The notes below the pieces were generated by a model. It was not told the origin of the DNA. It ran no database searches and worked only from the letters and a program-made list of their open reading frames with translations. From NCBI GenBank assembly GCA_030059665.1, contig JANVYR010000001.1, positions 157,501 to 209,183 on the forward strand: 51,683 bases of DNA, read 5' to 3'. The position numbers and the translations under genes are program-made. Below are positions 30,871 to 39,738 of the stretch, in pieces; within the stretch, counting starts at the first letter, position 1, and the number at the start of each line of letters is the position of its first letter. The stretch is from Candidatus Calditenuis fumarioli. GTDB taxonomy: Archaea; Thermoproteota; Nitrososphaeria_A; Caldarchaeales; Calditenuaceae.

Positions 30871-31970
30871 CGACCCAATTTCACCTCCTGAAAGATATCA
30901 ATGTAGCGTTCCGCGATGCGGTCCCACGAGTAGTTCCTAGCAAAGGCTACCCCTCTGGACGCGAGTTCCTGAGATAGCTTGCGATCATCTAGCAGCTTCA
31001 GGATGGCCTCCGCGAAGGCTTCTGGATCCACCGGAGTGATGATTCCTGCACCCGACTCCTTCACTAGGAAGGATTCATCGACGTCCGTCGCGACTATTGG
31101 CCTGCCGCATGCCATGTATTCCAGTAATTTAAACGATACTCTCCCTCCGAGCGAAACTGACTGGGGTAATATCCCTACAGCCCCCTTCTTGATGTAAACC
31201 GGAACCCTATCATGACTGACATAGCCAGCTAATTCAACGCTGTCAAGGCAAGCTTCTATTGACTTGATGAATCTAGGTGTTGGGTCACCTATAATTATGA
31301 ATCTTACGGTTTTGTCCCTGTGATTGACTTCTCTTATCACCTGACTGAGGAACTCAGACCTGTGGGGTGCGAGCGTGCCTACATACACCACCGTCCTAGA
31401 ATCGGGTATTGGCGTTGGCGTAAAGCTCCTCAGATCGACACCATCAGGGATGACTTCAAGCATGCGAGCGTCGAGACCGTAAAGCTCAATGAACTTCTTC
31501 TTGATCATCTCGGTGTGTACGATCACTTTCACAACCCGTCGGTCATAGAGCAAAGGATGGGGGGGTTGACTAAAATCGGGGTCGTCGGCATCGAGAACGA
31601 ATGGCTTCTCTCCGAGCAAGCGATAAACCAGCAGTGGGAACGCCGTGTCGAACAACCAGTAGACGTCCGCTCTATCGGTTCGCGTGAGGAGGGCGGCGAG
31701 GGGCCCGAGGAATTTGGTGGCATAAGGTCTCCCTAATCGCGCCCTGACTGGCAACAGAACCCTGGCATAGCGCCTCACCCCCTCTATTTCGGGATAACCG
31801 GAACCAGTGGTTGCCCAGATACGGAGGTTAAGCCTTCCTATCAATCTCTCCATCAACTCTGCATACCTGACGTTTCCGATCGGGAAGTGAGAGAGGAGCG
31901 TTGAGACGACGATATTGCCTCCTCGAACGCCCATTGGCAACACCAATTCATTCGACTCCAACTTGCACAT
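30867..31970 (-). CDS. Glycosyltransferase, GT-B fold (GT4-like)
   Basis: A 367-residue GT-B enzyme. Features: DVYWLFDTAFPLLVYRLLG and FVLDADDPDFSQPP in the acceptor domain, then VIPDGVDLRSFTP, VVYVGTLAPHRSEFLSQVI, FIIIGDPTPRFIKS and GGRVSFKLLEYMACGRPIVATDVDES in the donor domain. It precedes and is coupled to the FkbM gene. A TATA-like element (about 31990-31998) lies about 23 nt before its ATG. Confidence 0.82.
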   Translation of the reverse strand: MCKLESNELVLPMGVRGGNIVVSTLLSHFPIGNVRYAELMERLIGRLNLRIWATTGSGYPEIEGVRRYARVLLPVRARLGRPYATKFLGPLAALLTRTDRADVYWLFDTAFPLLVYRLLGEKPFVLDADDPDFSQPPHPLLYDRRVVKVIVHTEMIKKKFIELYGLDARMLEVIPDGVDLRSFTPTPIPDSRTVVYVGTLAPHRSEFLSQVIREVNHRDKTVRFIIIGDPTPRFIKSIEACLDSVELAGYVSHDRVPVYIKKGAVGILPQSVSLGGRVSFKLLEYMACGRPIVATDVDESFLVKESGAGIITPVDPEAFAEAILKLLDDRKLSQELASRGVAFARNYSWDRIAERYIDIFQEVKLGR

Positions 31971-32469
31971 AAGTATTGGCGTTCATTTAGATAACGTAAA
32001 CTAAAAGGATAACGAGGAACAGTATAACCCTGAGGAACCTCGACCCACAGCGACAACGATGATCGGTGTCCTTAGGATGGCATACTACGTCATCTTTAGA
32101 TCTCTGGGGATGATAAGATGGAGGATCGATTGAGCGTTCTGTTGATCCATAGAGCAAAAAAGAGAAGCGTGCTTGAAAAATTTCTTACTTACTCTGCCAA
32201 CCTTCAGACCTTATCCCCCTTAGGTGTTCGGGGCACCGTCCCTTTTGTAATAGGGGACTAGACTACATCCTTAAAGTCCATGACCAACGAATGCCGAGGC
32301 GAATCCATTGAGAGAAGGAGATGAGCTGCCACTTATTTGCCCCAAATGGGACGCTTTCCCCAGAATCGGGTTAAGGGGGCGTGGACCGACAGTCTTAAGT
32401 TACTTGATACTTCGGAGACCAACGTGTGCGAAGGCTAATATATTCAATTAAGTAAAGCTTATCCAAGGT
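31971..32469. other. 500-bp gap with a possible glycosyltransferase remnant
   Basis: No intact gene of normal size is seen. A 47-codon frame at 32118-32261 begins MEDRLSVLLIHRAKKRSVLE, like the first strand and helix of a glycosyltransferase, then stops. It may be the leftover 5' end of a deleted gene. The TATA element of the epimerase gene is at 32435-32444. Confidence 0.4.
32435..32444 (+). promoter_or_regulatory. TATA element for the epimerase gene
   Basis: CTAATATATT centred about 30 nt before the TTG start at 32470. Confidence 0.45.
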
Positions 32470-33510
32470 TTGAACTGGAAGAGGAAAAGGGTAATCGTTA
32501 CAGGTGGTGCAGGGTTCATAGGAGGCGCTCTAACCGACAAGCTCTTATCACTAGGATCCGACGTCACAGTTGTCGACAAGTTACTGATTCCTAACGATTC
32601 ATGGATCTGGGAGGCCAAACTGCAAAGGCTTCGGGAAATTTACAGAAGTCATGGTTATGAAAACCCGCAGTTAGAAATTATGGACCTCAGAATCGACAGG
32701 TATCAATTCCAGAGTTTGGCCGAGGACCATGATATCGTTTTCCATCTCAGCGCGCTCTTCGGTGGAAGGGAATTCGTGGACAAGTATCAGACAGAGACCT
32801 CGGAGATCCTAGCAATTGATCATAATGTGATCATGGCATCCTATGAAGCAGGGATCGAGAGGTTCCACTATGCCTCATCGGCATGCGTCTATCCACCATC
32901 GTTAAACAAGCCTGGATACCTCCTGAAGGAGGATGACGTCCTCAGCACAGGCGAGGGATGGAAGAGCAGCGACAACCTATACGGATTCGCGAAGTTGATG
33001 GGCGAGCTGCCGCTCAAAGTCCTACACGAGGAGAAAGGCTTCAAAAGCAATATATGCAGATACCTTACGGTATACGGGCCGGGTCAGTTCGACACGTCTC
33101 ATGCCATACCGGCCCTGATCGATAGGGCGTTAGACCGAGAGGATCCCTATGTAGTCTGGGGATCCGGCGAACAGGAGCGTGGATTCACATACGTCGATGA
33201 CATCGTTGAGGGCACGATTTTGGCGACCGAAAAAATAGTCGATGCAACCCCCGTTAACCTAGGCTGGGACAAGAGGTACAAAATAAAGGAAGTGGTACGG
33301 ATAATCCTAGAGGTCGTCGGACATAGGCCTAAGGAGGTGGTCTTCGACAGGACTAAGCCAGAGGGGCCCTTCAGCAGGGCTCTCGATATAACCAGAGCGA
33401 GGGAGATTTTGGGCTGGTATCCACGCGTCGACCTCGAAGAAGGAATTAGGAGAACTGTGGAGTGGAGGAAGGAGATGAGAGCTAAGTTCAAAGTGAAGAT
33501 AACCGGTTGA
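32470..33510 (+). CDS. NAD-dependent sugar epimerase/dehydratase (extended SDR)
   Basis: A 346-residue extended short-chain dehydrogenase. The N-terminal dinucleotide-binding motif is VIVTGGAGFIGGALTDKLLSLG (GxxGxxG), followed by DIVFHLSALFGG, HYASSACVYPP and the active-site Tyr/Lys in NLYGFAKLMGE. RYLTVYGPG, FTYVDDIVEGT and ILGWYPRVDLEEGIRRTVEW are family hallmarks. It modifies a nucleotide-activated sugar (UDP- or GDP-linked), supplying precursors for the glycan. It starts with TTG and is 6 bp upstream of the truncated UDP-sugar dehydrogenase, which probably worked in the same pathway. Confidence 0.87.
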   Translation: MNWKRKRVIVTGGAGFIGGALTDKLLSLGSDVTVVDKLLIPNDSWIWEAKLQRLREIYRSHGYENPQLEIMDLRIDRYQFQSLAEDHDIVFHLSALFGGREFVDKYQTETSEILAIDHNVIMASYEAGIERFHYASSACVYPPSLNKPGYLLKEDDVLSTGEGWKSSDNLYGFAKLMGELPLKVLHEEKGFKSNICRYLTVYGPGQFDTSHAIPALIDRALDREDPYVVWGSGEQERGFTYVDDIVEGTILATEKIVDATPVNLGWDKRYKIKEVVRIILEVVGHRPKEVVFDRTKPEGPFSRALDITRAREILGWYPRVDLEEGIRRTVEWRKEMRAKFKVKITG

Positions 33511-33516
33511 TGTGGT

Positions 33517-34110
33517 ATGGCGACTATGATAAAGAGCATAACAGTGGTTGGACTGGGCAAGCTCGGCCTTTGCATAGCGGCCGTTTTGGCGGATGCAGGA
33601 TTCAAGGTCGTAGGTGTAGACGTTGACGAGGGGCGCGTGAGGGCGGTCAATTCGGGCGAGGTCTACATCAAGGAGCCTAAGTTACCCCACCTCATTCGGA
33701 AAAATCGGAAAAGAATACGGGCCACGACAGCTCTCGATGACGCTATCGCATCTTCTCAAGCCACGTTCGTAATATTGCCTACTCCCAGCGAGCCTGACGG
33801 TACCTTCTCGCTCAAGCACGTGCTGCCAGTGGTAAAAGAAGCGGCAAGGGCAATCTCAAGAAAGGACGAATACCACTTAATGGTAATAAATAGCACTATC
33901 ATGCCAGGCTCAATGGATAATTATATTAAACCAACATTGGAAGAGCACTCAGGTAAACTCGTCGGGAATGGTGTAGGGCTTTGTTATAACCCCGAGTTCG
34001 TCGCACTAGGGGACGTCATAAACGGTCTCACTCGTCCTGATCGAAGGATTAACCCGATTCATTGCAACATATATAAATTGGGGGAGACTAGCTATGACCA
34101 TCAGTTTTAG
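33517..34110 (+). pseudogene. UDP-sugar dehydrogenase, truncated N-terminal half
   Basis: The first 170 or so residues are a normal UDP-glucose/ManNAc 6-dehydrogenase N-terminal domain: VVGLGKLGLCIAAVLADAGFKVVGVDVDE, FVILPTPSEPDGTFSLKHV, INSTIMPGSMDNYI and LCYNPEFVALGDVINGLTRPDR. The family is normally about 430 residues, with a central helix and a catalytic Cys further on; all of that is missing. After RPD the frame continues for some 20 unrelated residues into AT-rich DNA and stops inside the next gene. The junction is near 34045-34065. The product can hardly be active as a dehydrogenase. Confidence 0.8.
34067..34079 (+). promoter_or_regulatory. TATA box of the AT-rich GT2 gene
   Basis: ACATATATAAATT, about 21-24 nt before the ATG at 34094 and just past the point where the dehydrogenase homology ends. 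The incoming segment seems to have brought its own promoter. Confidence 0.5.
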
Positions 34111-35032
34111 TATTATAACTACAACATTGGATAGACCTGAATTGTTGAAAGAGGCTATAGTGTCAGTGATTAATCAAAATTATGACAAGTCTTTAATTGA
34201 ACACATAATCATTGATGCGTCTCCCAAGAAAACAGCAAAGGATACGGTGGAAAAATTGTCGGGGGGAGTCGATTTCGCCATAAAATACGTCCACATGCCG
34301 CGCGTGAACATACCAACTGCTATAAACGAAGGCATTAAAATATCCACAAACGACGTCATAGTGATATTACATGATGACGATCTGTTACCTCCTGAAGCGC
34401 TCCGACATGCTGCAAACCGGTTTGATGAATTCTGTCAGCGTGGTGTTGATCTGGACATCGTATGTGGTGATGTTGCGGTCATACGGACTAATCATCGAAC
34501 CAATGGCTTTATTGTAGAGAGAGTTATAAATCTCAATTTCTCTATTTACGATTTATTGTTTAAGACCCCTTATGAGCCGACGAAATTTATTAAAAGATCA
34601 GCATTCCATAAAATTGGAATTTTCTACGAAAAATTTAATTATGCTTGGCATAGAGAGTGGTTGTTAAGAGCTGCAATAATGGGTTTAAGTAGTTCGCACA
34701 CCAGAACAGTTTGTTATCTATTTCGGCGACACACTTTATCTACTACATTACCATTGATCTGGAATGAGTATAAGAGATTGAAATGGCTAAAGGAGCATTT
34801 AATAATGGATAAAAATCTTATCAGTTTAGCAAAAAAATGCAATAATCAAGTTGCTATAACTTTACTGAAAAAACATTTGATGAGAGAATCAATGAGCGGG
34901 TTGCGACTTTCAATTAAAAAAGCCAAGATTCAAGAGGCTGCCTATTATGCCATGTTTCCGATGTTCGTAGACTCTGGTCTATATATTAAATTTATCAAAA
35001 GAAAATTTATTACATCACACGCCTTAATATAG
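34094..35032 (+). CDS. Glycosyltransferase family 2 (GT-A fold)
   Basis: A 312-residue inverting GT2 enzyme. Motifs: FSIITTTLDRPELLKEAIVSV at the start, EHIIIDASP, NIPTAINEGIKISTNDVIVILHDDDLLPPEAL with the metal-binding DDD, and WHREWLLRAAIMG for acceptor binding. The gene is strongly AT-rich, uses AT-ending codons and overlaps the broken dehydrogenase frame by 17 bp. It probably arrived by recombination that removed the 3' half of the dehydrogenase. Confidence 0.85.
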   Translation: MTISFSIITTTLDRPELLKEAIVSVINQNYDKSLIEHIIIDASPKKTAKDTVEKLSGGVDFAIKYVHMPRVNIPTAINEGIKISTNDVIVILHDDDLLPPEALRHAANRFDEFCQRGVDLDIVCGDVAVIRTNHRTNGFIVERVINLNFSIYDLLFKTPYEPTKFIKRSAFHKIGIFYEKFNYAWHREWLLRAAIMGLSSSHTRTVCYLFRRHTLSTTLPLIWNEYKRLKWLKEHLIMDKNLISLAKKCNNQVAITLLKKHLMRESMSGLRLSIKKAKIQEAAYYAMFPMFVDSGLYIKFIKRKFITSHALI

Positions 35033-35153
35033 CGCAGATTTTATAAGTTCCGCCTCGAATTTTCTCTTGAAATAAGACCTGTGACAGTAAATAGTATCTC
35101 ATCCTAGAGGGATGTCTACTTATAAATCCCAAACGATGATATTTAAAATTTCA

Positions 35154-36647
35154 TTACTTCAAAAGGCTTATCACGAACACCCTAACTTCCTTTAGCAATT
35201 GCCTGAACTGCGACGACGTTGCGTAGAGCGACGCGAAATAGATCATAGCCCCCAATCCGGTTAACGAGGAGAGCTCAGTCAACGTACTCAAGAAACCCCT
35301 TTCGGGGCCGCTCAATGCGATCTTGCCCAGTGTGACAGCCATTGCCATTATGGCTCCCGATGCGAAGTAAGGCACGAGTTCCCTGAACTGGACCCTGAAG
35401 CCGGTGTATTTTGCCGCATGCGAACTATAGATAACCAGCTGCACGATGGTCACCACCGTCTTAACCGCGGCCAAAACCGTGACCAAGAGATTGACCTGAA
35501 GCCTCAGAAACGCCAGCACCAACGCGATTGGCACCAGGTACGATGGGGCGGTTAAGGCCGAGACGTACAACCCGAAGGACAGCCTGCTTCGGAGGTACTG
35601 TCTCACGGTTGGTACGCCCTCCTCATCGATCCTTTCCGACGCGAGTATCAGGGTGCCGTAATAATTGCTCAACAGTCCGACGAAGGTGGAGACCAAAAGG
35701 AGCGAAGCGGCCGGCCACGATCCGGAGTAAACCGGGTTCAGGACGGAAAGCAGGTAATCCGAAAGGACAACGGAACCGAAGAGCGCGGGCACCCCGAGCG
35801 TCATCATGAAGTGGAGCGATTTGAGGGCATCCCTCACGTCCCCTCCTGATAGGAGTCGTGGGTAGAGGCCTCCGATGAGGTTGCCAGTAGCGTTAACCAA
35901 TAGCGATATCGTGAACGCTGCTTGCCAGTGGGCAGTGACGAGCGTCCCTCCGGTGAAGAGCGACATCATGATGACGTCTAGGGAGTAAACCTGACCGACT
36001 AGCAGTGACAGCGCGTTGACCACGGAGCCGCGGAACCATCTCGCCAGCTCCTCACCGACGTTCTCACGGCCTAAGGTTCCCCTCACGCCATAAGCGAGGA
36101 CCGACAGGTAGGCAAGGTGGCCCACGAATACCGCCGTGATGACAGAACGGAGGGACGGGTCCCCTAAACCGAGAACCAGAACCAGGGCAGCGATCAGCTT
36201 CACGGTCTCAAAGGCCATGGATCCAAGACCCGTGAACTGCGGCGCATGTCCCCACGCGATCGCCAGGTAGAGGTTCACGAGGGAGTTGGGAACGAGCACC
36301 AGAAGCCCCAAGAGGAGGTCGTTGAAAGTCGAACCCACCTGTGAGTAGGTCAACGACGAGGCCGCTATGTAGAGACCGGCACCAGCGGGGATTAAGATTG
36401 AACCCGAGACGAGTGAGGGCACCATGACCTTTCTGCCCCTCGCCGCGTCCCTGCCTATCCAGCTGCCGATCAGGTTGACGGGTATCAACGAGTAGGAGAC
36501 CAGAGTCCCGATGTAGGCCCAAAGCCCGAAGGTTTCTGGATTCAACCGCCTCGCTATGAGGACCGAGAAGAGCAGACCCACTATCTGCCCGTAAACCGCT
36601 GCCGCGAAGGATATAGCTCCAGGGAGCCTCAGCCTTACCCTGCTCAC
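35154..36647 (-). CDS. Wzx-like polysaccharide flippase (MOP superfamily)
   Basis: A 497-residue integral membrane protein with about 13-14 helices. The N-terminal segment LPGAISFAAAVYGQIVGLLFSVLIARRLNPETFGLWAYIGTLV is typical of the polysaccharide-export branch of the MOP superfamily, which flips lipid-linked glycans across the membrane. It has a GC-rich composition close to the backbone. As the only flippase in the island it is the probable exporter of the assembled glycan. GTG start at 36645-36647. Confidence 0.85.
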   Translation of the reverse strand: MSRVRLRLPGAISFAAAVYGQIVGLLFSVLIARRLNPETFGLWAYIGTLVSYSLIPVNLIGSWIGRDAARGRKVMVPSLVSGSILIPAGAGLYIAASSLTYSQVGSTFNDLLLGLLVLVPNSLVNLYLAIAWGHAPQFTGLGSMAFETVKLIAALVLVLGLGDPSLRSVITAVFVGHLAYLSVLAYGVRGTLGRENVGEELARWFRGSVVNALSLLVGQVYSLDVIMMSLFTGGTLVTAHWQAAFTISLLVNATGNLIGGLYPRLLSGGDVRDALKSLHFMMTLGVPALFGSVVLSDYLLSVLNPVYSGSWPAASLLLVSTFVGLLSNYYGTLILASERIDEEGVPTVRQYLRSRLSFGLYVSALTAPSYLVPIALVLAFLRLQVNLLVTVLAAVKTVVTIVQLVIYSSHAAKYTGFRVQFRELVPYFASGAIMAMAVTLGKIALSGPERGFLSTLTELSSLTGLGAMIYFASLYATSSQFRQLLKEVRVFVISLLK

Positions 36648-37243
36648 CGCACTCGACGCTCAAACGCCGCTATATTGGGTAGTGCACCAGGTTTCGCAGC
36701 TGGCGATAATTGGAGATTTTGCTGACGCAAGGTACTCATCGACGTTATCGAATGTGTTGAAAGGCCCGTTAAGTTGGTATTACTCAATTTTGATCGCCCC
36801 CACCGGTCTTCTCAGCGAGTCCTTCACCCGTTCTTCTCGGAACAGCATTCTCAGCTTCATCCAGCCCAGTTCGTGTTATGGGAGGTAGTTTTTCAAAATG
36901 CCCGGCTGCATGTTACTCACTATCACCCAGTACGTTGTGCTACCGAGCAGTGATTCCTACCATCGAAATGTAATGGGTGCATCAAGAAGCCCTTGAAGAG
37001 TTCCCTCAGGACCCTCCGGAAGCCCTCCACCACCAGCGGGTTACTGGTTAATTTAGGATCCACGTACCGAGTATCCTCACAAACGACTCGTATGTTGTGA
37101 AGAACCGTGCGCTAAAACTACCTATATCGTCTGCCAGGAACAGCAATGCCCTACACCTGAAGGTTTAGACGCACCGAAGTCCCCGCTCGGCCGTATAGAA
37201 AAACCATAAAAAGCATCTTAACACCCCCAATACAGCACATCGG
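36648..37243. other. 600-bp gap with degenerate coding remnants
   Basis: No intact gene is seen. On the minus strand about 37160-36930 reads as protein-like sequence broken by a stop and a frame change (…CRALLFLADDIGSFSARFF, then NPLVVEGFRRVLRELFKGF). A second short frame lies near 36858-36780 (MKLRMLFREERVKDSLRRP). They look like decayed genes of unknown family at the island's right edge. Confidence 0.4.
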
Positions 37244-37636
37244 ATGTCAAAATACGAGGAGTACAACGCTCTGCTCAGGAGGTCGAGCGGGTTCTACGAG
37301 ACGGCGCGTATGCAGGCCGAAGCCGGAATGTACGACCTTGCAGTCTTCAGCTTGGAGCAATCGCTTCAGCTCTTCCTCAAGGCAAACCTGCTGCGTGCCG
37401 GCTCCGATTATCCGAGGACCCACAGTGTCAGGAGACTTCTGGAGCTGCTCGCGGAAGTCACGGGCCGTGAGGAGCTGAGGCACATCGCATCTAGGTACAG
37501 CGTTGAGTTGGGATCGCTCGAGGACACTTACATAACATCAAGGTGCGTTCCCCGGGTTTACGCTCGGGAGGAGTTCGAGAGGCTCCACAAGGTCGTCGAC
37601 GAGGTGATGGCGCTTGTCAGCGGATCCGTTCGTTAG
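37244..37636 (+). CDS. HEPN-domain protein, second HEPN/MNT module
   Basis: A 130-residue HEPN protein. The helices YETARMQAEAGMYDLAVFSLEQSLQLFLKANLLRAG and THSVRRLLELLAEVTG are the standard HEPN core. The later region has DTYITSRCVPRVY in place of the usual Y-x-P-T-R-Y motif, so the proposed catalytic Arg context is altered. It overlaps the next nucleotidyltransferase gene by 23 bp. Likely toxin or regulator of that pair. Confidence 0.8.
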   Translation: MSKYEEYNALLRRSSGFYETARMQAEAGMYDLAVFSLEQSLQLFLKANLLRAGSDYPRTHSVRRLLELLAEVTGREELRHIASRYSVELGSLEDTYITSRCVPRVYAREEFERLHKVVDEVMALVSGSVR

Positions 37637-37934
37637 GGACTCCAAGCGACGGATCGAGGTCTTCAGCCGGCTCGAGAGCCACCTTGCGAGGCTGGCGGAG
37701 GTCGTCAAATCGCTGGATCCAAATGCGGAGGTGTACCTATTCGGTAGCGTCGCCGAGGGGAGGCATCTCCTATCGAGCGATGCGGACGTGCTGGTCGTCA
37801 CGGACAGGTTGAGGCCGGGGGAGGTCATCGCGTCGCTGAAGGATGAGGGGTTCGACGATCCCCTCGAGATCCACGTCATCGGCAGAGAGCTGCTGGACCT
37901 GTATGCGAGGAGGTCAAAGCTTGTCAGACTCTAG
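37614..37934 (+). CDS. MNT-type nucleotidyltransferase, second HEPN/MNT module
   Basis: A 106-residue nucleotidyltransferase with the motif FGSVAEGRHLLSSDADVLVV (GS-x10-DxD) around residues 43-62. It starts with TTG inside the end of the HEPN gene. As in other such modules it probably neutralises or modifies the HEPN protein. It lies at the right-hand edge of the glycan island, next to the decayed hydantoinase genes. Confidence 0.8.
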   Translation: MSADPFVRDSKRRIEVFSRLESHLARLAEVVKSLDPNAEVYLFGSVAEGRHLLSSDADVLVVTDRLRPGEVIASLKDEGFDDPLEIHVIGRELLDLYARRSKLVRL

Positions 37935-38039
37935 GTCCGCGATGCATGTCCGGTCAGTTGCGTCGTGATGGTCGACTCGGAGAAGGCACCGTCCTAGGAA
38001 GATCCCTAAACCTGTCCGGGGACGTAAGCCCATAAGCCG

Positions 38040-39626
38040 GTGCGAACGCAGCGCAGCGGGTTGGTCTCCTGGGAGCTGGTGCACAAGGCCACGGCATTCA
38101 TCGCGGAGGAGATGGGGGTGGCGCTGAAGAGGTCGGCCTTCTCTCCGAACATCAAGGAGCGGATGGACCACAGCTGCGCGGTCCTGGACGGGGAGGAAAG
38201 GATAGTGGCCCAGGCGAAGCACATTCCGGTCCACCTCGGCTCTTTCAGGGTCTGCGCGCTGAACGCAGTCCGGATCCTCAGCGAGGAGGGGATCGAGCTG
38301 GAGGAGGGGGACATGCTGGCCTTCAACGACCCCTACATCTCAGGCACCCACCTGAACGACCTGGCGGTGATGGCGCCCGTAAAGCGTAACGGCGAGACGG
38401 TGGCGTACGTGATCAACAAGGCCCACCTGGTGGACGTGGGCGGCCCGATGCCGGGCAGCATCAACCCCAACGCGCGAACCTTGTACGAGGAGGGGATGAT
38501 AGCTCCACCGGTGAAGCTGGTTAAGTCCGGTCAACTCGATCCGGAGCTGATCAGGTTCATGGCTTCCAACTTCAAGACGCCGGACGTAACGATCGGCGAC
38601 GTGATCGCGCAGGTGGCTGCGAACAGAGTCGGGGTCAGGCGGGTCGGCGAGCTCATGGAGAAGTACGGGCTGGAGACGGTGCTCGAGGCGTGGAGGCGCT
38701 CGATAGAATATTCCAGGAGCATAGCCTCCTCGGAGATCTCGGGCTGGAGGTCAGGGTCCTTCGACGCTGAGGACTACCTCGAGGCACCCGACGGCGACCT
38801 AGCAGTGCGGGGCAGGCTCGAGATAGGCGGTGGAAAGGTCAGGGCGGGCTTCTCGGGGTCCTCCCCTCAGGTCGAGTACCCGCTCAACGCGGTCTACGGC
38901 GTTACCTACGCGGCCACCGTCTTCGCGGTCCGTAGCCTCTTCCGGAGGGACGTGCCCGTGAACGAGGGCCTCTACTCGGCGATCGAGGTCGTAGCGCCGG
39001 AGGGTACCATCGTCAACCCGAGGAGGCCCGCACCGGTTGGGGGAGGGAACGTCGAGACCTCCCAGCGCGTGGCCGACACAGTTTTCCTAGCCCTCTCCAA
39101 ATCGATGCCCGAGCTGACGCCTGCGGCAGGCTCCGGGACGATGACCAACGTGATGATGGGAGGCAGGCTACCCGACGGCACCTACTGGGCCTACTACGAG
39201 ACGATCGGCGGAGGAACAGGGGGAAGGCCCGGGAAGGACGGCGTCTCAGGGGTCCACGTCAACATGACCAACACCCTCAACACGCCGATCGAGGTGGCCG
39301 AGCGCGAATATCCCCTTGTTCACCGCCTACAGGATACGGGAGGGCAGCGGTGGCGACGGGCTCTACAGGGGAGGTGACGGAGTCGTGAGGGCCTTCAGGG
39401 TCCTGCAGCCCTGCAGGCTCTCGGTCCTCTCGGACCGCTTCAGGCGGGGCCCCTGGGGGCTTTGGGGAGGTGAGAGCGGTAAGCCGGGAAGGATAACGAT
39501 AGTCCGCTCCGACGGCAGGAGGGAGGAGATGCCGAGCAAGTTCGCCGTTGACCTCTCCCCGGTGACGAGGTCGTGATCGAGACGCCCGGAGGGGGAGGCC
39601 TGTACCGCCGGTTTCGAGGACCGTAG
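38040..39626 (+). pseudogene. hyuB: Hydantoinase/oxoprolinase subunit B with two frameshifts
   Basis: About 525 codons of HyuB can be followed. The first frame covers ERMDHSCAVLDGE, FNDPYISGTHLNDLAVMAP, VGGGNVETSQRVADTV and NTLNTPIEVAEREYP. At a CCCC run near 39312 the protein moves to the next frame (FTAYRIREGSGGDGLYRGG…). At another CCCC run near 39560 it returns to the first frame and ends normally with GDEVVIETPGGGGLYRRF. The two breaks, one base too many and one too few, compensate each other. They may be sequencing errors, but the partner hyuA is clearly ruined. The intact enzyme would hydrolyse hydantoin-like rings or 5-oxoproline. Confidence 0.75.
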
Positions 39627-39738
39627 TTTCCAACATTCCCATTGCTATGGATGCCGTGTGAGGGGCCGCAGCGCGCTGGAAACTTCAGATAATCGGGGGT
39701 TCGAGTCGGAGCTCGGCAGGCTTCTGGAGGAGCTCTGA

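Larger units (their letters stand above)
23452..36650. mobile_element. Surface-polysaccharide genomic island of mosaic composition
   Basis: Between the methyltransferase and about 36.65-37.2 kb nearly every gene concerns glycans: five glycosyltransferases, a GT-C-like membrane protein, FkbM methyltransferase, epimerase, truncated UDP-sugar dehydrogenase and flippase. Composition changes abruptly: 23.4-25.0 and 34.0-35.15 kb are strongly AT-rich, while 25.2-28.6 and 35.2-36.6 kb approach the GC-rich backbone. Gene direction also alternates and gaps hold coding remnants. No integrase, transposase, tRNA attachment site or flanking repeat is seen, so transfer is inferred from composition and content, probably by homologous exchange at a variable locus. 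Confidence 0.6.

Noticed and set aside
23452-37243. CRISPR array or insertion sequence in the island
   Set aside because: No regularly spaced repeats, no terminal inverted repeats with a transposase and no integrase were seen despite the signs of gene transfer.
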